A stretch of 23,699 nt of DNA from Bacteroidota bacterium (GCA_023447335.1 JAEXOD010000149.1:1-23699), one strand, 5' to 3'. Positions 1 to 10,200 are shown, counted from the first letter of the stretch. The notes: generated from the sequence alone by a model not told the origin. Made by a program: numbers and translations.

Positions 1-672
1 GATAAATTCTTTTCTATAATTGCTCACGAGTTAAAAAATCCATTTCAAAGCTCGTTAGGTATTTCAGAAATTCTTGCATCCGAATTTGATGTTTTAGATA
101 AACAAGAATCAAAGGATCTAATTTTAAGCCTTAATCGATCTCTTAATAATCAATATAATTTACTTAAAAATTTATTAGATTGGAGTAGGTTACAAACAGG
201 ACGAATAACTTGCAACCCCGATACAATTGTTTTAACTGATTTAGTTAATGATATTATTTACTTGTTTCAGAATAATATTAAAAATAAGCAACTTATTGTC
301 GAAGTTAACGTGGATAAATCTCATATAATTTTTGCAGATTATTGGATGATTAGAACAGTTATTACAAATTTAATTGCAAATGCAATAAAATTTACTTATA
401 ATAATGGACTAATAAAAATTTATTCGAAATCTTTTAGTGATACTATTGAACTATCAGTAGAAGATAACGGGGTTGGTATTGAACAGCTTGATATTGACAA
501 ATTGTTTAGAATTGACTGTCAAATTTCGACAATCGGAACAAATAACGAAACGGGTACGGGTTTAGGTTTAATACTTTGTAAGGAAATGATAGAAAAAAAC
601 AATGGGATTATAGAGGTTGAAAGCAACAAAGGTTTGGGGAGTAGATTTTATTTTTATTTGCCAAAAGCATAG
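1..672 (+). CDS. Sensor histidine kinase, 3' part only (HisKA + HATPase_c)
   Basis: The frame is open from the first base of the window, so the start and any sensor domain lie upstream; 223 codons are visible. The H-box is at the very start (FFSIIAHELKNPF), with the phospho-accepting His at visible residue 9. A dimerisation helix follows, ending LLDWSRLQTGRI. The ATP-binding domain shows the N-box (NLIANAIKFT), the G1 box (VEDNGVGIE) and the G2 box (GTGLGLILCKEM), and ends normally at LPKA. The catalytic core is therefore complete: it autophosphorylates His and should pass phosphate to a response regulator not seen here. A TTG at 262 could be taken as a start, but it would cut off the H-box that lies in the same open frame. 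The next kinase gene begins 14 bases after the stop, so the two are probably co-transcribed. The signal sensed is unknown. Confidence 0.93.
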   Translation, partial: DKFFSIIAHELKNPFQSSLGISEILASEFDVLDKQESKDLILSLNRSLNNQYNLLKNLLDWSRLQTGRITCNPDTIVLTDLVNDIIYLFQNNIKNKQLIVEVNVDKSHIIFADYWMIRTVITNLIANAIKFTYNNGLIKIYSKSFSDTIELSVEDNGVGIEQLDIDKLFRIDCQISTIGTNNETGTGLGLILCKEMIEKNNGIIEVESNKGLGSRFYFYLPKA

Positions 673-686
673 TTAGCGAGTAGATT

Positions 687-3182
687 ATGAAAATTAGACA
701 AAAAATTACCCTTTTAATTATATTAATCGTATCTGTGTTTTCTTTAGTTATTTTATACTTCGGTAAAACTGAGAAAGACAAAATATTATATAGGCTAAGA
801 GAGGTAAAAAATGAAAAGACAATTTTACTTGAGAAAGCTTCTGATGTATTAAGTAAAAGTTTGTATAACTATGCTTATGATTATACATATTGGGACGAAA
901 TGGTAAATTTTGTTAAAAATCCATCCCAACAATGGGCAATTGAAAACTTAGATAATACACTTTCTGTTTTTAATGCGAACCTAGTTTATATTTTCAGACC
1001 GGATTTTAGCCTAGTTTATAAAACCTCTAATTTTGATATTGATTTTGAAAATCACGTCTTCAATTCACAAAATTTAAAAAAAATATTTAGCGATTCTTAT
1101 TTCCATCATTTTTTTGTTAAAACTAATATTGGACTCATAGAATTTAGAACTGCTCCGATACAAAACGGAACTGATTATCAAAGAGTAACTTCGCCGTACG
1201 GATATTTTATTGTTGGTAGATTATGGAATAGAAGTTTGCTTTCCGAATTAAGTTTATTAACGCAATCTGACGTTCAACTAGTTTTTTCTGATTCAACTGC
1301 AAACGGAAAACTTGATAGTACAGAAGGAATTTTATGCTATAAAACTTTAAAAAGTTATGATAACTCGCCAATAGCTCAAGTAATTTCTAAAACTAAACCG
1401 ATCGGATTAAAACAAACTGAGGATATATTTTCCAATCAATTAATATTTATTATTATTTTTTCGGCTCTATTTACAATATTAATAATCGTCTTTTTATATT
1501 CAACAATTACAAAACCACTTAAAGCAATTTCTGATAGTCTTAACACAGGAAACATTAAACTTCTTGAAAAAGTATCTTCCAAAAAGGACGAATTCGGACA
1601 ATTAGCACTTTTAATTTATGAATTTTATAAACAAAAAGAATCCCTTGAAATCGAAATAGCCGAACGTAAAAAAGCTGAAGAAACATTAAAACACCAAGAT
1701 GAATTAATGCACGGCTTAATAGATAGCATGCCCGATATTGTGTGCTTTAAAGACGGTGAAGGCAGATGGTTAGAGGCGAACAAATTTGATTTGAATTTAT
1801 TCGAATTAACTCATGTAGATTATAAAGGGAAAAAAGACTCTGAACTAGCTCAATATAGTGATTTTTATAGAGAAGCTTTTTTAGCTTGTGAAGATTCAGA
1901 TGAAATAGCATGGCTAAATAAAGGAATTTCACGAGGGGAAGAAATTATTCCAAAACCTGACGGTACATCTTTAATATTTGATATTATTAAAGTACCCCTA
2001 TTTAACGAAGACGGGAGCCGGAAGGGGTTAGTTGTTATTGGTAGAGATATAACTCAAAGAATACTATCCGAAAAAGCATTGCGTGAAAGCGAAGTGAAAT
2101 ATCGCAAGATTTTTGAAAACGTTCAAGATGTTTTTTATCAAGCCGATCTTAACGGTAAAATTATTGAAATTAGCCCTTCTATTGAAAGATACTCAGGTTA
2201 TAGCAGAGAAGAACTAATAGGTAAATATATAAAAAATTTGTACAAAAACCCCGAAGATAGAGATGTTTTAATTTCTTATTTAAATAAATTAGGCGAAGTT
2301 ACAGATTTTGAAATTGAATTAATTAGCAAAAGCGGTAAAGTAATTTTTATGTCTGTAAACAGTCATTATATTCAGGATTTTGAAGGTCGTAAAATAGGTA
2401 TCGAAGGAAGTATAAGAGATGCAACGGATAGAAAATTTGCCGAACAAGAACTATTAAAAGCGAAGGAAAAAGCCGAAGAATCAGAAAAACTTAAATCTGA
2501 ATTTTTAGCTCAGATGTCACACGAAATTCGCACTCCTATTAATGCTATTTTGAGCTTTTCCAGCTTAATTCAAAATGAATTGGAAGACCATGTTGAAGAT
2601 GATCTAAAAACTGCTTTTTCCATTATTAAACGAGCAGGAAGAAGAATTATCCGAACAATTGACTTAATTCTTAATATGTCTGAAATTCAAACAGGAACAT
2701 ACGATTCTCAATTTAAGTTAATTGATATTTACGAAGACATTATCTTCAAAAATTATGAAGAGCTTAAAAACATTGCACACGAAAAAAATATTGACATATC
2801 AATTAATAAACAAACTTCAAAAACATATGTTATAGTTGATGAATATACGGTAAATCAGATTTTTAATAATCTGATAGATAACGCAATAAAATACACAATT
2901 ACCGGAAATGTAGAGATTACTATCTTTTCGGATTCCAATAACACACTTAATTGCGAAGTTAAAGATACCGGTATAGGAATAAGCGATCAATACATGAAAA
3001 ATTTATTTACACCTTTTAGCCAAGAAGAACAAGGATATACAAGAAAATATGAAGGGAACGGATTAGGACTTGCGTTGGTTAAAAAGTATTGCGAATTAAA
3101 TGGTGCGTCAATTGAAGTTGAAAGTGAAAAAGGAAAAGGCTCGTGCTTTAGAGTTATTTTTAACAAAAAAAATATCGCTTAA
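687..3182 (+). CDS. Membrane hybrid-sensor histidine kinase: CHASE4-HAMP-PAS-PAS-HisKA-HATPase
   Basis: An 831-residue sensor kinase. Transmembrane helix 1 spans about residues 7-26 and helix 2 about 251-273. The periplasmic region between them has YAYDYTYWDEMVNFV (62-76), the pattern I know from CHASE4 extracellular sensor domains. A HAMP linker follows at about 272-320, then two PAS domains (about 336-458 and 467-583), the second ending in the usual GSIRDATDRK. The H-box is SEFLAQMSHEIRTPINA with His612. The N-box is FNNLIDNAIKYT (726-737), G1 is KDTGIGIS (759-766) and G2 is YEGNGLGLALVKKY (788-801). There is no receiver domain, so the partner regulator is separate. It probably senses a periplasmic cue through CHASE4 and something cytosolic through the PAS domains; the ligands cannot be told. 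It begins 14 bases after the preceding kinase and overlaps the next gene. No clear SD precedes the ATG. Confidence 0.93.
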   Translation: MKIRQKITLLIILIVSVFSLVILYFGKTEKDKILYRLREVKNEKTILLEKASDVLSKSLYNYAYDYTYWDEMVNFVKNPSQQWAIENLDNTLSVFNANLVYIFRPDFSLVYKTSNFDIDFENHVFNSQNLKKIFSDSYFHHFFVKTNIGLIEFRTAPIQNGTDYQRVTSPYGYFIVGRLWNRSLLSELSLLTQSDVQLVFSDSTANGKLDSTEGILCYKTLKSYDNSPIAQVISKTKPIGLKQTEDIFSNQLIFIIIFSALFTILIIVFLYSTITKPLKAISDSLNTGNIKLLEKVSSKKDEFGQLALLIYEFYKQKESLEIEIAERKKAEETLKHQDELMHGLIDSMPDIVCFKDGEGRWLEANKFDLNLFELTHVDYKGKKDSELAQYSDFYREAFLACEDSDEIAWLNKGISRGEEIIPKPDGTSLIFDIIKVPLFNEDGSRKGLVVIGRDITQRILSEKALRESEVKYRKIFENVQDVFYQADLNGKIIEISPSIERYSGYSREELIGKYIKNLYKNPEDRDVLISYLNKLGEVTDFEIELISKSGKVIFMSVNSHYIQDFEGRKIGIEGSIRDATDRKFAEQELLKAKEKAEESEKLKSEFLAQMSHEIRTPINAILSFSSLIQNELEDHVEDDLKTAFSIIKRAGRRIIRTIDLILNMSEIQTGTYDSQFKLIDIYEDIIFKNYEELKNIAHEKNIDISINKQTSKTYVIVDEYTVNQIFNNLIDNAIKYTITGNVEITIFSDSNNTLNCEVKDTGIGISDQYMKNLFTPFSQEEQGYTRKYEGNGLGLALVKKYCELNGASIEVESEKGKGSCFRVIFNKKNIA

Positions 3183-4692
3183 TACTGTAGTAATCTTATT
3201 ATTATTTTTGAACGGTTTATACGCTCAAGATTCATCTAAAAGCGAAGCTATAAAACCTACGGACTTTTGGAACAAAAAAACACTCGTAAAACCTATTTAT
3301 CCCCCTTATCCATTAATGGCGGGATTTTTGTTAGTTAAAGAAGCAAATCAAGGGGACCCCTTTGCCCAACACGAGCTTGGGTTAAGATACATAATGGGAA
3401 ACGGATTTAATGCAGATACCGCTTTGGGTATTAGCTGGTTAAAGCGTGCGGTTAAAAGCGGAATTCCGGCAGCCCATTTTAACTATGCCATTATGTGTTT
3501 AAACGGAACCGGTGTTGAATGGAATCCTTTTGAAGCTTTTTATCATATTAAATTTGCTGCAATTGCCGGATTGCCCGAAGGCATGTATTTGCTTGGTGTT
3601 TTATATACTGATAACTTATTAATTAGCAGAAATTTAAATTTGGCTTTCCAATGGCTAAATAAATCTGCAAACGCCGGCTTTTTACCTGCAAAACAAGTAA
3701 TTGACGAAATAATTAAAAGTGGTTTTTCACCTCCTGAAGATTCCACACCTGATCCTAACGAACAAATTGCAATAAACAATACATCAACCGTATTAGATCC
3801 CGGATTTGAACCTGAGTTAATTAGTTTTGAAAAAGACTCTACTTCAATTAATAAGGAAGATTATTTTATCAGTAAATTTTCAGTAAAAAAAATAAACGAA
3901 ATACGCGATTTTGTAGGATGCAAAATAGATACTGTCGATTTATCTATCGACTCTATAAAAGCTATTCAAATTATAAAAAAAGCTTCCGAATTTTCTTCTC
4001 CAGAAGCTGTATATGCTTATGCAAAACTGGAATTATCCGCAAAACAACAACAATTTGATTATGCAGAAACACTTCTTAAAGCTATGCGTTTAGGATATAA
4101 TTCTGCTTTGTTTTCTTTAAACGCGGTAATTAACGATTTAAAATTTACCGAAAATCTTTTTAAGCTAGTTAACAAAAAAGACCCTCAAGCTCTTTATATA
4201 ATATCTCAAGTACGGTTGCTCAATCTAAAATTTGATATAACTCACGATCAGGCTATTGAATATCTTAAAATTGCAGCTGCAAAAAACAATATAAATGCCG
4301 TTAACGAACTTGCTTTAATTTACTTTACCGGCAAGTATGATATGAAAAACAAAGAAGAAGCAATTAAATTATGGTTATCTCTTTATAAAAATGATAACGA
4401 AGCAAAACAAAGATTATTATTTGCAAAAATAATTGAAGACACGCAACTAATTAATAAATCAGAGTACGACTATCTTAAGTTTGCTAGCGATAACGGAAGT
4501 ATAATAGCAGATGCTGCAATTGGTTATATTTATGAAAAAGGAGTTTTTGCTTCTCCTAAAAAAGCATTAGCTGAAAAATACTATCGTAAAGGCTCTAGAC
4601 GAGGTAATAATTACGCTTTTTTATTACTTAAAAATTTATATAATGATTTACGACCGAAAGATGAAGAATTTACAATTTATACAGAGGAATAA
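3100..4692 (+). CDS. Secreted Sel1-like repeat protein
   Basis: A 530-residue protein if it starts at the ATG at 3100. A signal peptide is clear (hydrophobic core about residues 28-41, likely cleavage after LYA before QDSSKS). Two helical-repeat regions follow. The first (about 75-205) has Sel1/TPR-like units such as AQHELGLRYIMGNGF, WLKRAVKSGIPAAHFNYA and AFQWLNKSANAGF. A low-complexity linker (about 207-255) leads to a second, more degenerate set (about 285-515), including AIEYLKIAAAKNNINAVNEL and ALAEKYYRKGSRRGNNYA. Such alpha-solenoids usually scaffold other proteins; no enzymatic motif is seen. The start is uncertain: ATG 3100, GTG 3124 and TTGs between them lie inside the kinase gene, and no ATG falls between the kinase stop and the hydrophobic core. 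The stop overlaps the next gene's ATG by one base, so the two are probably translationally coupled. Confidence 0.85.
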   Translation: MVRQLKLKVKKEKARALELFLTKKISLNTVVILLLFLNGLYAQDSSKSEAIKPTDFWNKKTLVKPIYPPYPLMAGFLLVKEANQGDPFAQHELGLRYIMGNGFNADTALGISWLKRAVKSGIPAAHFNYAIMCLNGTGVEWNPFEAFYHIKFAAIAGLPEGMYLLGVLYTDNLLISRNLNLAFQWLNKSANAGFLPAKQVIDEIIKSGFSPPEDSTPDPNEQIAINNTSTVLDPGFEPELISFEKDSTSINKEDYFISKFSVKKINEIRDFVGCKIDTVDLSIDSIKAIQIIKKASEFSSPEAVYAYAKLELSAKQQQFDYAETLLKAMRLGYNSALFSLNAVINDLKFTENLFKLVNKKDPQALYIISQVRLLNLKFDITHDQAIEYLKIAAAKNNINAVNELALIYFTGKYDMKNKEEAIKLWLSLYKNDNEAKQRLLFAKIIEDTQLINKSEYDYLKFASDNGSIIADAAIGYIYEKGVFASPKKALAEKYYRKGSRRGNNYAFLLLKNLYNDLRPKDEEFTIYTEE

Positions 4693-6077
4693 TGATGAAC
4701 GGATTTGATGTTAAGGCTATGGATTTATTTGAAATAAGTGAGAAATTTTACGAAGTCACTTTAAAAAACAAACGATTTGAACATAAAGATATACTTCCGC
4801 TTATTGATAAACTAGATGAACAATTTACTACCAAAGAAATAGGTAAATCTATTAAAGGGAAAAGTATTAATCTTATTAAGATCGGTACCGGAAAGAAAAA
4901 GGTTTTATTATGGTCACAAATGCACGGTGACGAACCTACCGCGACTATGGCTTTTTTTGATTTTTTTAATTTTTTAAGCTTGTCCGAAAATAAAAAGATT
5001 ATAGATAATATTTTAAATAATTTAACTCTTTATTTTATCCCGATGCTAAATCCTGACGGAGCTGAAAAAATTGACAGAAGAAATGCGGCCGGAATTGACT
5101 TAAATAGAGATTTCTTAAGGCTTCAGACCCCGGAGGCTAAAATATTGAAGGATGCAGCATTTAATATTATGCCGGACTTTGCATTTAACATGCACGATCA
5201 GGATTTTAGATGGTCAGTCGGAAATTCAAATAACTTGGCGACATTAAGTTTTTTAGCATCTGTATGTGACGATAATAAAACCGTTAACGAAAATAGAGCT
5301 AAAGCCATAAAATTAATCAATATGCTTTTTAACGATGCAGAGACTGTTATCCCCGGTTGTATTGCACGATATTTAGATGATTTTGAACCTCGCTCGTTCG
5401 GTGATAATTTCAGTAACTTTTTCCCTACAATTTTAATTGAATCAGGTAGATATAAGAATGATATTAATAAAACGTTTACTCGAAAACTTACATTTACTTT
5501 AATGGTCAAAGCCTTTTTATATATTGCTAACAACTCTTATATTCATACACCTATTGAACCATATTATAATATACCTACCAACGGTAAATTTTTATATGAT
5601 TTAATATTACGGAATATAAACTATAAAATAAACGAAACTAATTTAGTATTAGATATTTGCATAAATAGAGAAGAGTGTTATGCCCCAAATGAAAGGATCC
5701 CTTATTTCTTAAGTTCTATTGAAGAGATTGGTGACGGTAGATTTTTTCAAGGAATTGAAGAAGTAGACTGCACGGGTTTATCATTAGAGACCGAAGGTTT
5801 AATTGAAAAAATTGATGCGATTAATAGTATTTCAAAACAACACGTTTTTGATATGCTTAAAAACGGGAAACTATTTTTAATTTCTAATTACGACAAACCC
5901 TATTATAATTATCCTATAAATATTGTTAAAGAATCCTTTCAAAACGTATTAGATTTACACAAACTTGCTAATTTTATTGTTAAAGATGGTGATATTATTA
6001 AATACATCATCATTAACGGGGAAATTTCAGATCCGGATGAGTTACATGATATTAGTATAAACGGAATAGTTCTTTAA
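4692..6077 (+). CDS. M14-family zinc carboxypeptidase
   Basis: A 461-residue metallopeptidase. Visible M14 landmarks are the zinc ligands His78 and Glu81 in SQMHGDEPTA, the substrate-binding region PMLNPDGAEKIDRRNAAGIDLNRDF (118-141, with Asn138-Arg139), the third zinc ligand His168 in AFNMHDQDFRW, and a probable catalytic Glu250 in TILIESGRY. It should remove C-terminal residues from peptides, or an amide-linked group from a small substrate, as some M14 relatives do. I recognise nothing in the last ~160 residues. There is no signal peptide, so it is predicted to be cytoplasmic even though the upstream neighbour is exported. ATG 4692 overlaps the previous stop (TAATG). An AGAGGA at 4683-4688 is better spaced for the second ATG at 4695, so the true start may be one codon later. 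Substrate is unknown. Confidence 0.9.
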   Translation: MMNGFDVKAMDLFEISEKFYEVTLKNKRFEHKDILPLIDKLDEQFTTKEIGKSIKGKSINLIKIGTGKKKVLLWSQMHGDEPTATMAFFDFFNFLSLSENKKIIDNILNNLTLYFIPMLNPDGAEKIDRRNAAGIDLNRDFLRLQTPEAKILKDAAFNIMPDFAFNMHDQDFRWSVGNSNNLATLSFLASVCDDNKTVNENRAKAIKLINMLFNDAETVIPGCIARYLDDFEPRSFGDNFSNFFPTILIESGRYKNDINKTFTRKLTFTLMVKAFLYIANNSYIHTPIEPYYNIPTNGKFLYDLILRNINYKINETNLVLDICINREECYAPNERIPYFLSSIEEIGDGRFFQGIEEVDCTGLSLETEGLIEKIDAINSISKQHVFDMLKNGKLFLISNYDKPYYNYPINIVKESFQNVLDLHKLANFIVKDGDIIKYIIINGEISDPDELHDISINGIVL

Positions 6078-6170
6078 TAAAATAGCGTGTTTATGCAAAA
6101 ATAATTATGAAAAGCGGTTATTTATACGTATTTTTGCAAAACACATTTTTAACTTTCCTAATAATAATAC
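6078..6170 (+). promoter_or_regulatory. Leader of carAB with imperfect inverted repeat
   Basis: The 93-base gap before carA contains a long imperfect inverted repeat. The left arm is gtgtttatgcaaaaat (6087-6102) and the right arm atttttgcaaaacac (6130-6144); they pair over 15 positions with one bulged A around a 27-base loop. It could be a terminator for the upstream gene (it is followed by a short attttt), an operator for a dimeric regulator, or an RNA structure controlling carAB. A TATTTTTG at 6129-6136 matches the Bacteroidetes -7 consensus TAnnTTTG, but I see no good TTTG at the -33 distance. If it is used, the right arm would overlap the promoter. carA itself has no clear SD before its ATG. 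Confidence 0.4.
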
Positions 6171-7247
6171 ATGACAAACCAAATTGCAAAACTTCTACTG
6201 GAAGATGGGACAAGTGTAAGCGGTTTCGGATTTGGGTATTCAGGCAACAGGTTTGGTGAGGTAGTTTTCAATACCGGCATGGTTGGTTACCCCGAAACTT
6301 TAACAGACCCTTCTTACTGCGGACAGATTCTAATCTTCACATATCCCTTAATCGGAAATTATGGCATTCCTGCTTTTGAAAGAGAAAACGGATTATTAAA
6401 ATATTTTGAATCCGAAAAAATTCATTGTAGCGGAATAATAATTGCTGATTATTCTTTTAATTATTCACATTGGGCGGCTGTAAAATCCTTAGATGAATGG
6501 TTGAAGGAAAACAAAATTCCGGGAATTTACGGAGTTGATACGCGCATGTTAACCCGTAAGTTACGTGAATACGGAACTATGCCGGGTAAAATTATGACTG
6601 TTGAAGATAACAGTTTTTATACTGCTCCTTTTGTTGATCCAAACATAACCGATCTGGTTGGAACGGTTACCACCAAAGAAATACTTAATTTTGAAAAAGG
6701 GAAAAAGAGAATAGCAATAGTAGATTGCGGAATTAAAAACAACATTGTTCAAGCTTTTTTAAGACGCGATATTTCAGTTATTCAAGTACCTTATGATTAT
6801 GATTTTACAAAACTTGATGTTGACGGTTATGTAATTTCTAACGGACCGGGCGATCCTTCGGTTTGTAAGAATACTATAAACAACGTTAAAAACGCTTTTG
6901 CTTTAGGAAAGCCAATGTTAGGTATTTGCTTAGGTTGCCAAATTATTGGTTTGGCAAGCGGTGCTCGCACTTATAAATTAAAATACGGACATCGTAGCCA
7001 TAATCAGCCGGTAAACGAAATGGGTACGAGAAGATGTTATATTACTTCTCAAAATCACGGTTATGCAATTGATGCAAACACACTTTCCGAAGATTGGAGA
7101 GAGTGGTTTGTTAACGATAACGACGGTACAAACGAAGGTATAATTCACATCTCCAAACCACTGTTTGGAGCACAGTTTCATCCTGAAGCCTCACCGGGTC
7201 CCGATGATACTGAGTTTATTTTTGACATGTTTGTGAGGTCTTTGTAA
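6171..7247 (+). CDS. carA: Carbamoyl phosphate synthase, small (glutaminase) subunit
   Basis: The 358-residue protein hydrolyses glutamine and channels ammonia to CarB for carbamoyl phosphate synthesis, which feeds pyrimidine and arginine biosynthesis. The N-terminal CPSase small-chain domain (about 1-150) begins LLLEDGTSVSGFGFG and includes VVFNTGMVGYPETLTDPSYC. The class I glutamine amidotransferase domain (about 178-355) has the oxyanion region SNGPGDP (223-229), nucleophile Cys253 in GICLGCQIIG, SQNHGYAID, and the triad partners His337 and Glu339 in GAQFHPEASPGP. The residue three after the nucleophile is Cys, where many amidotransferases have His or Asn. KYGHRSHNQPV (271-281) is the Bacteroidota/eukaryote-like version of a segment that in E. 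coli, from memory, reads KFGHHGGNHPV. It overlaps carB by one base at TAATG, so the subunits are likely translationally coupled. Confidence 0.97.
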   Translation: MTNQIAKLLLEDGTSVSGFGFGYSGNRFGEVVFNTGMVGYPETLTDPSYCGQILIFTYPLIGNYGIPAFERENGLLKYFESEKIHCSGIIIADYSFNYSHWAAVKSLDEWLKENKIPGIYGVDTRMLTRKLREYGTMPGKIMTVEDNSFYTAPFVDPNITDLVGTVTTKEILNFEKGKKRIAIVDCGIKNNIVQAFLRRDISVIQVPYDYDFTKLDVDGYVISNGPGDPSVCKNTINNVKNAFALGKPMLGICLGCQIIGLASGARTYKLKYGHRSHNQPVNEMGTRRCYITSQNHGYAIDANTLSEDWREWFVNDNDGTNEGIIHISKPLFGAQFHPEASPGPDDTEFIFDMFVRSL

Positions 7248-10200
7248 TGATAAAAAAAGGTAAACCAAAAAAAGTTTTAATTCTTGGTTCGGGCGCTTTG
7301 CAAATTGGGCAAGCAGGAGAGTTTGATTATAGCGGAAGTCAAGCTATTAAGGCATTAAAGGAAGACGGGATTGAGACAATTTTAATTAATCCCAATATAG
7401 CTACAATTCAAACATCCGAACATCTTGCCGATAAAGTTTATTTTTTACCCGTAAAACCATTATTTGTTGAACGTATCATAGAAAAAGAAAAACCTGACGG
7501 CATTTTATTAGGAGTAGGCGGACAAACTGCTTTAAATGCAGGTGTTGAGCTTTTTGATGCAGGTGTTTTTGCCAAACATAACATTAAAGTTTTAGGAACA
7601 CAAGTAGAAGCGATTAAAAATACAGAAGATAGATTACTTTTTGCCGATAAAGTTAGAGAAGCCGGTTTAAAAGTTGCATTAAGTAAAACAGTTACTAATA
7701 TCGAAGAGGCAAAACTTGCCGCTAAAGAAATAGGCTTTCCGGTTATGGTTCGCATTGCTTATGCATTAGGCGGTTTAGGCAGCGGTATAGTTGAAAACGA
7801 AGAACAACTTATTGAAAAAGCTAAACGTGCTTTTTCTTTTACTAATCAGATTTTAATTGAAGAATCGTTATACGGCTGGAAAGAAGTTGAATATGAAATT
7901 GTACGAGATAGATACAATAATTGTATTACCGTTTGTTCAATGGAAAACGTTGACCCAATGGGAATTCACACCGGTGATAGTGTAGTTGTTGCCCCCGTTC
8001 AAACATTATCGGCTCAAGAAAACTTCAAACTTCGCTCAATTGGTATTAAATTAATTCGTCACTTAGGAATAGTGGGTGAGTGTAACATTCAATATGCCCT
8101 TAGCCCGTTTGAAGATGATTATCGAATTATTGAAGTTAATGCACGTTTAAGTCGTAGTTCTGCCCTCGCTTCAAAAGCAACCGGTTACCCTCTCGCATTT
8201 GTTGCAACTAAACTTTCGTTGGGTTATAACTTAAATGAAATCGAAAATATTATTACTAAGGAAACATCATCATGTTTTGAACCAGCATTAGATTACATAG
8301 TATTAAAGTTTCCGCGCTGGGATTTACAAAAATTCAAACAGGTTAGTACTCAGCTCGGTAGTGAGATGAAATCAGTCGGCGAAGTTATGTCAATCGGCAG
8401 AACTTTTGAAGAAGCATTGCAAAAGGCAATACGTATGCTTGATATTGGCATGAGCGGTTTCTTTGGCGGAGATGTCGCTTTAACTGACATTGATAATAGT
8501 ATCGCAATACCAAACGATAAACGTATGTTTGTTATTGCTAAAGCATTACGAATGGGATATACAGTTGACAGAATCCATGAGCTTTCAAAAATCGATAAAT
8601 GGTTTTTATATAAAATGAAAAACATTATTGATATTGAAAACAAACTTGTAAATTATAATTTAACTACTATTTCTCCCGAAATTTTAAGTTCTGCCAAAAA
8701 GACCGGTTTTTCTGATAAGCAAATTGCTTTATTAATTAATTCTGATGAATTTGAAGTAAGAAATAAACGAAAGTCCTTTAATATTCTTCCGGTTGTAAAA
8801 CAAATAGATACTATGGCGGCAGAGTATCCCGCTCAGACAAACTACCTTTACATGACATATAACGGAACGGAAAATGACATTGAACGAGAGAAAGACGAAA
8901 GTATTATTGTACTAGGGGGAGGTGCATATAGAATCGGTTCGTCCGTAGAATTTGACTGGTGCTGTGTTAACTCGGTTTTAACTTTAAATAAATTGGATTA
9001 TAAAACAATAATGATAAATTATAATCCCGAAACCGTCAGTACCGATCATGACATTTGCGATAAACTCTATTTCGAAGAAATGTCGCTTGAAAGAGTGCTT
9101 GATATTTACGAAAAAGAAGCTCCGTTAGGAGTTATTGTTTCGATGGGTGGTCAAATCCCTAATAATTTGGCAATGAAACTAATTAATAACGGTTGCAAAG
9201 TAATCGGAACCGATCCTATAAATATTGACAAAGCCGAAGATAGAAATAAATTCTCCGATATTCTGGATAAACTTGGAATAGATCAGCCCGAATGGGAAGA
9301 GTTGACTGATTTGGAAAGCGCAAAAGCTTTTGCTAAAAAGGTAAATTATCCTGTTTTAATACGTCCAAGTTATGTATTAAGCGGTGCTGCAATGAGTATA
9401 GTATTAACCGAAGAAGAATTAGAAGAATACTTGAAAAAAGCAAGCGATATTAGCCAAGAGCACCCTGTTGTAATTAGCAAATTTATTACAGAGGCAAGAG
9501 AAATTGAAGTTGATGCAGTATCTAACAACGGTAAATTATTCTGTTATGCCATTAGTGAACACGTAGAAAATGCAGGAGTACACAGCGGAGATGCCACCAT
9601 AGTATTACCTCCGCAAAGAACTTACCTAGAGACAATGAGACGCGTAAAAATTATAACAAAACAAGTTGCCGAAGCATTTGAAATTACAGGACCGTTTAAC
9701 ATCCAATTTATTGCCAAGGATAACGAAGTTAAAGTAATTGAATGTAATTTACGTGCTTCTCGTAGTTTTCCTTTCGTTTCAAAAGTATTAAAGTTAAACT
9801 TTATTGATATAGCCACTAGATTAATGATGGGAGAAAAAATTCCTAAGGTTGATAAATCCTCATTTGACGTTGATTATGTCGGAGTTAAAGCTTCTCAGTT
9901 TTCTTTTACCCGCTTAAAGGGAAGTGATCCGATTGTTGGAGTCGAAATGTCTTCTACAGGCGAAGTTGCGTGTTTAGGGGACGACTTTAACGAAGCTTTT
10001 CTAAAAAGCTTACTTTCAACAGGTTTCAAAGTTCCGGAAAAAGGAGTGCTACTTTCTACCGGTACGTTAAAAGAAAAAGCGGAGTTTTTGACTGAAATAA
10101 AAACTTTACGCGATATGGGATTGAAATTTTATGCTACAAAAGGGACGGCTGATTTCTATAAGATCAACGGAATAGAAATGGAAATTTTAAACCGTCCGTT

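Noticed and set aside
262..672. Separate short kinase-like gene starting at TTG 262
   Set aside because: The same frame is open from base 1 and contains the H-box, so this is the tail of a longer gene, not an independent start.
3100..3200. Frameshift joining the kinase and the Sel1 protein
   Set aside because: The kinase reaches the normal end of its ATPase domain and the downstream frame opens with its own signal peptide, so these are two proteins.
7438..7755. 105-codon minus-strand frame inside carB
   Set aside because: It is antisense to conserved ATP-grasp coding sequence and shows no protein motif.
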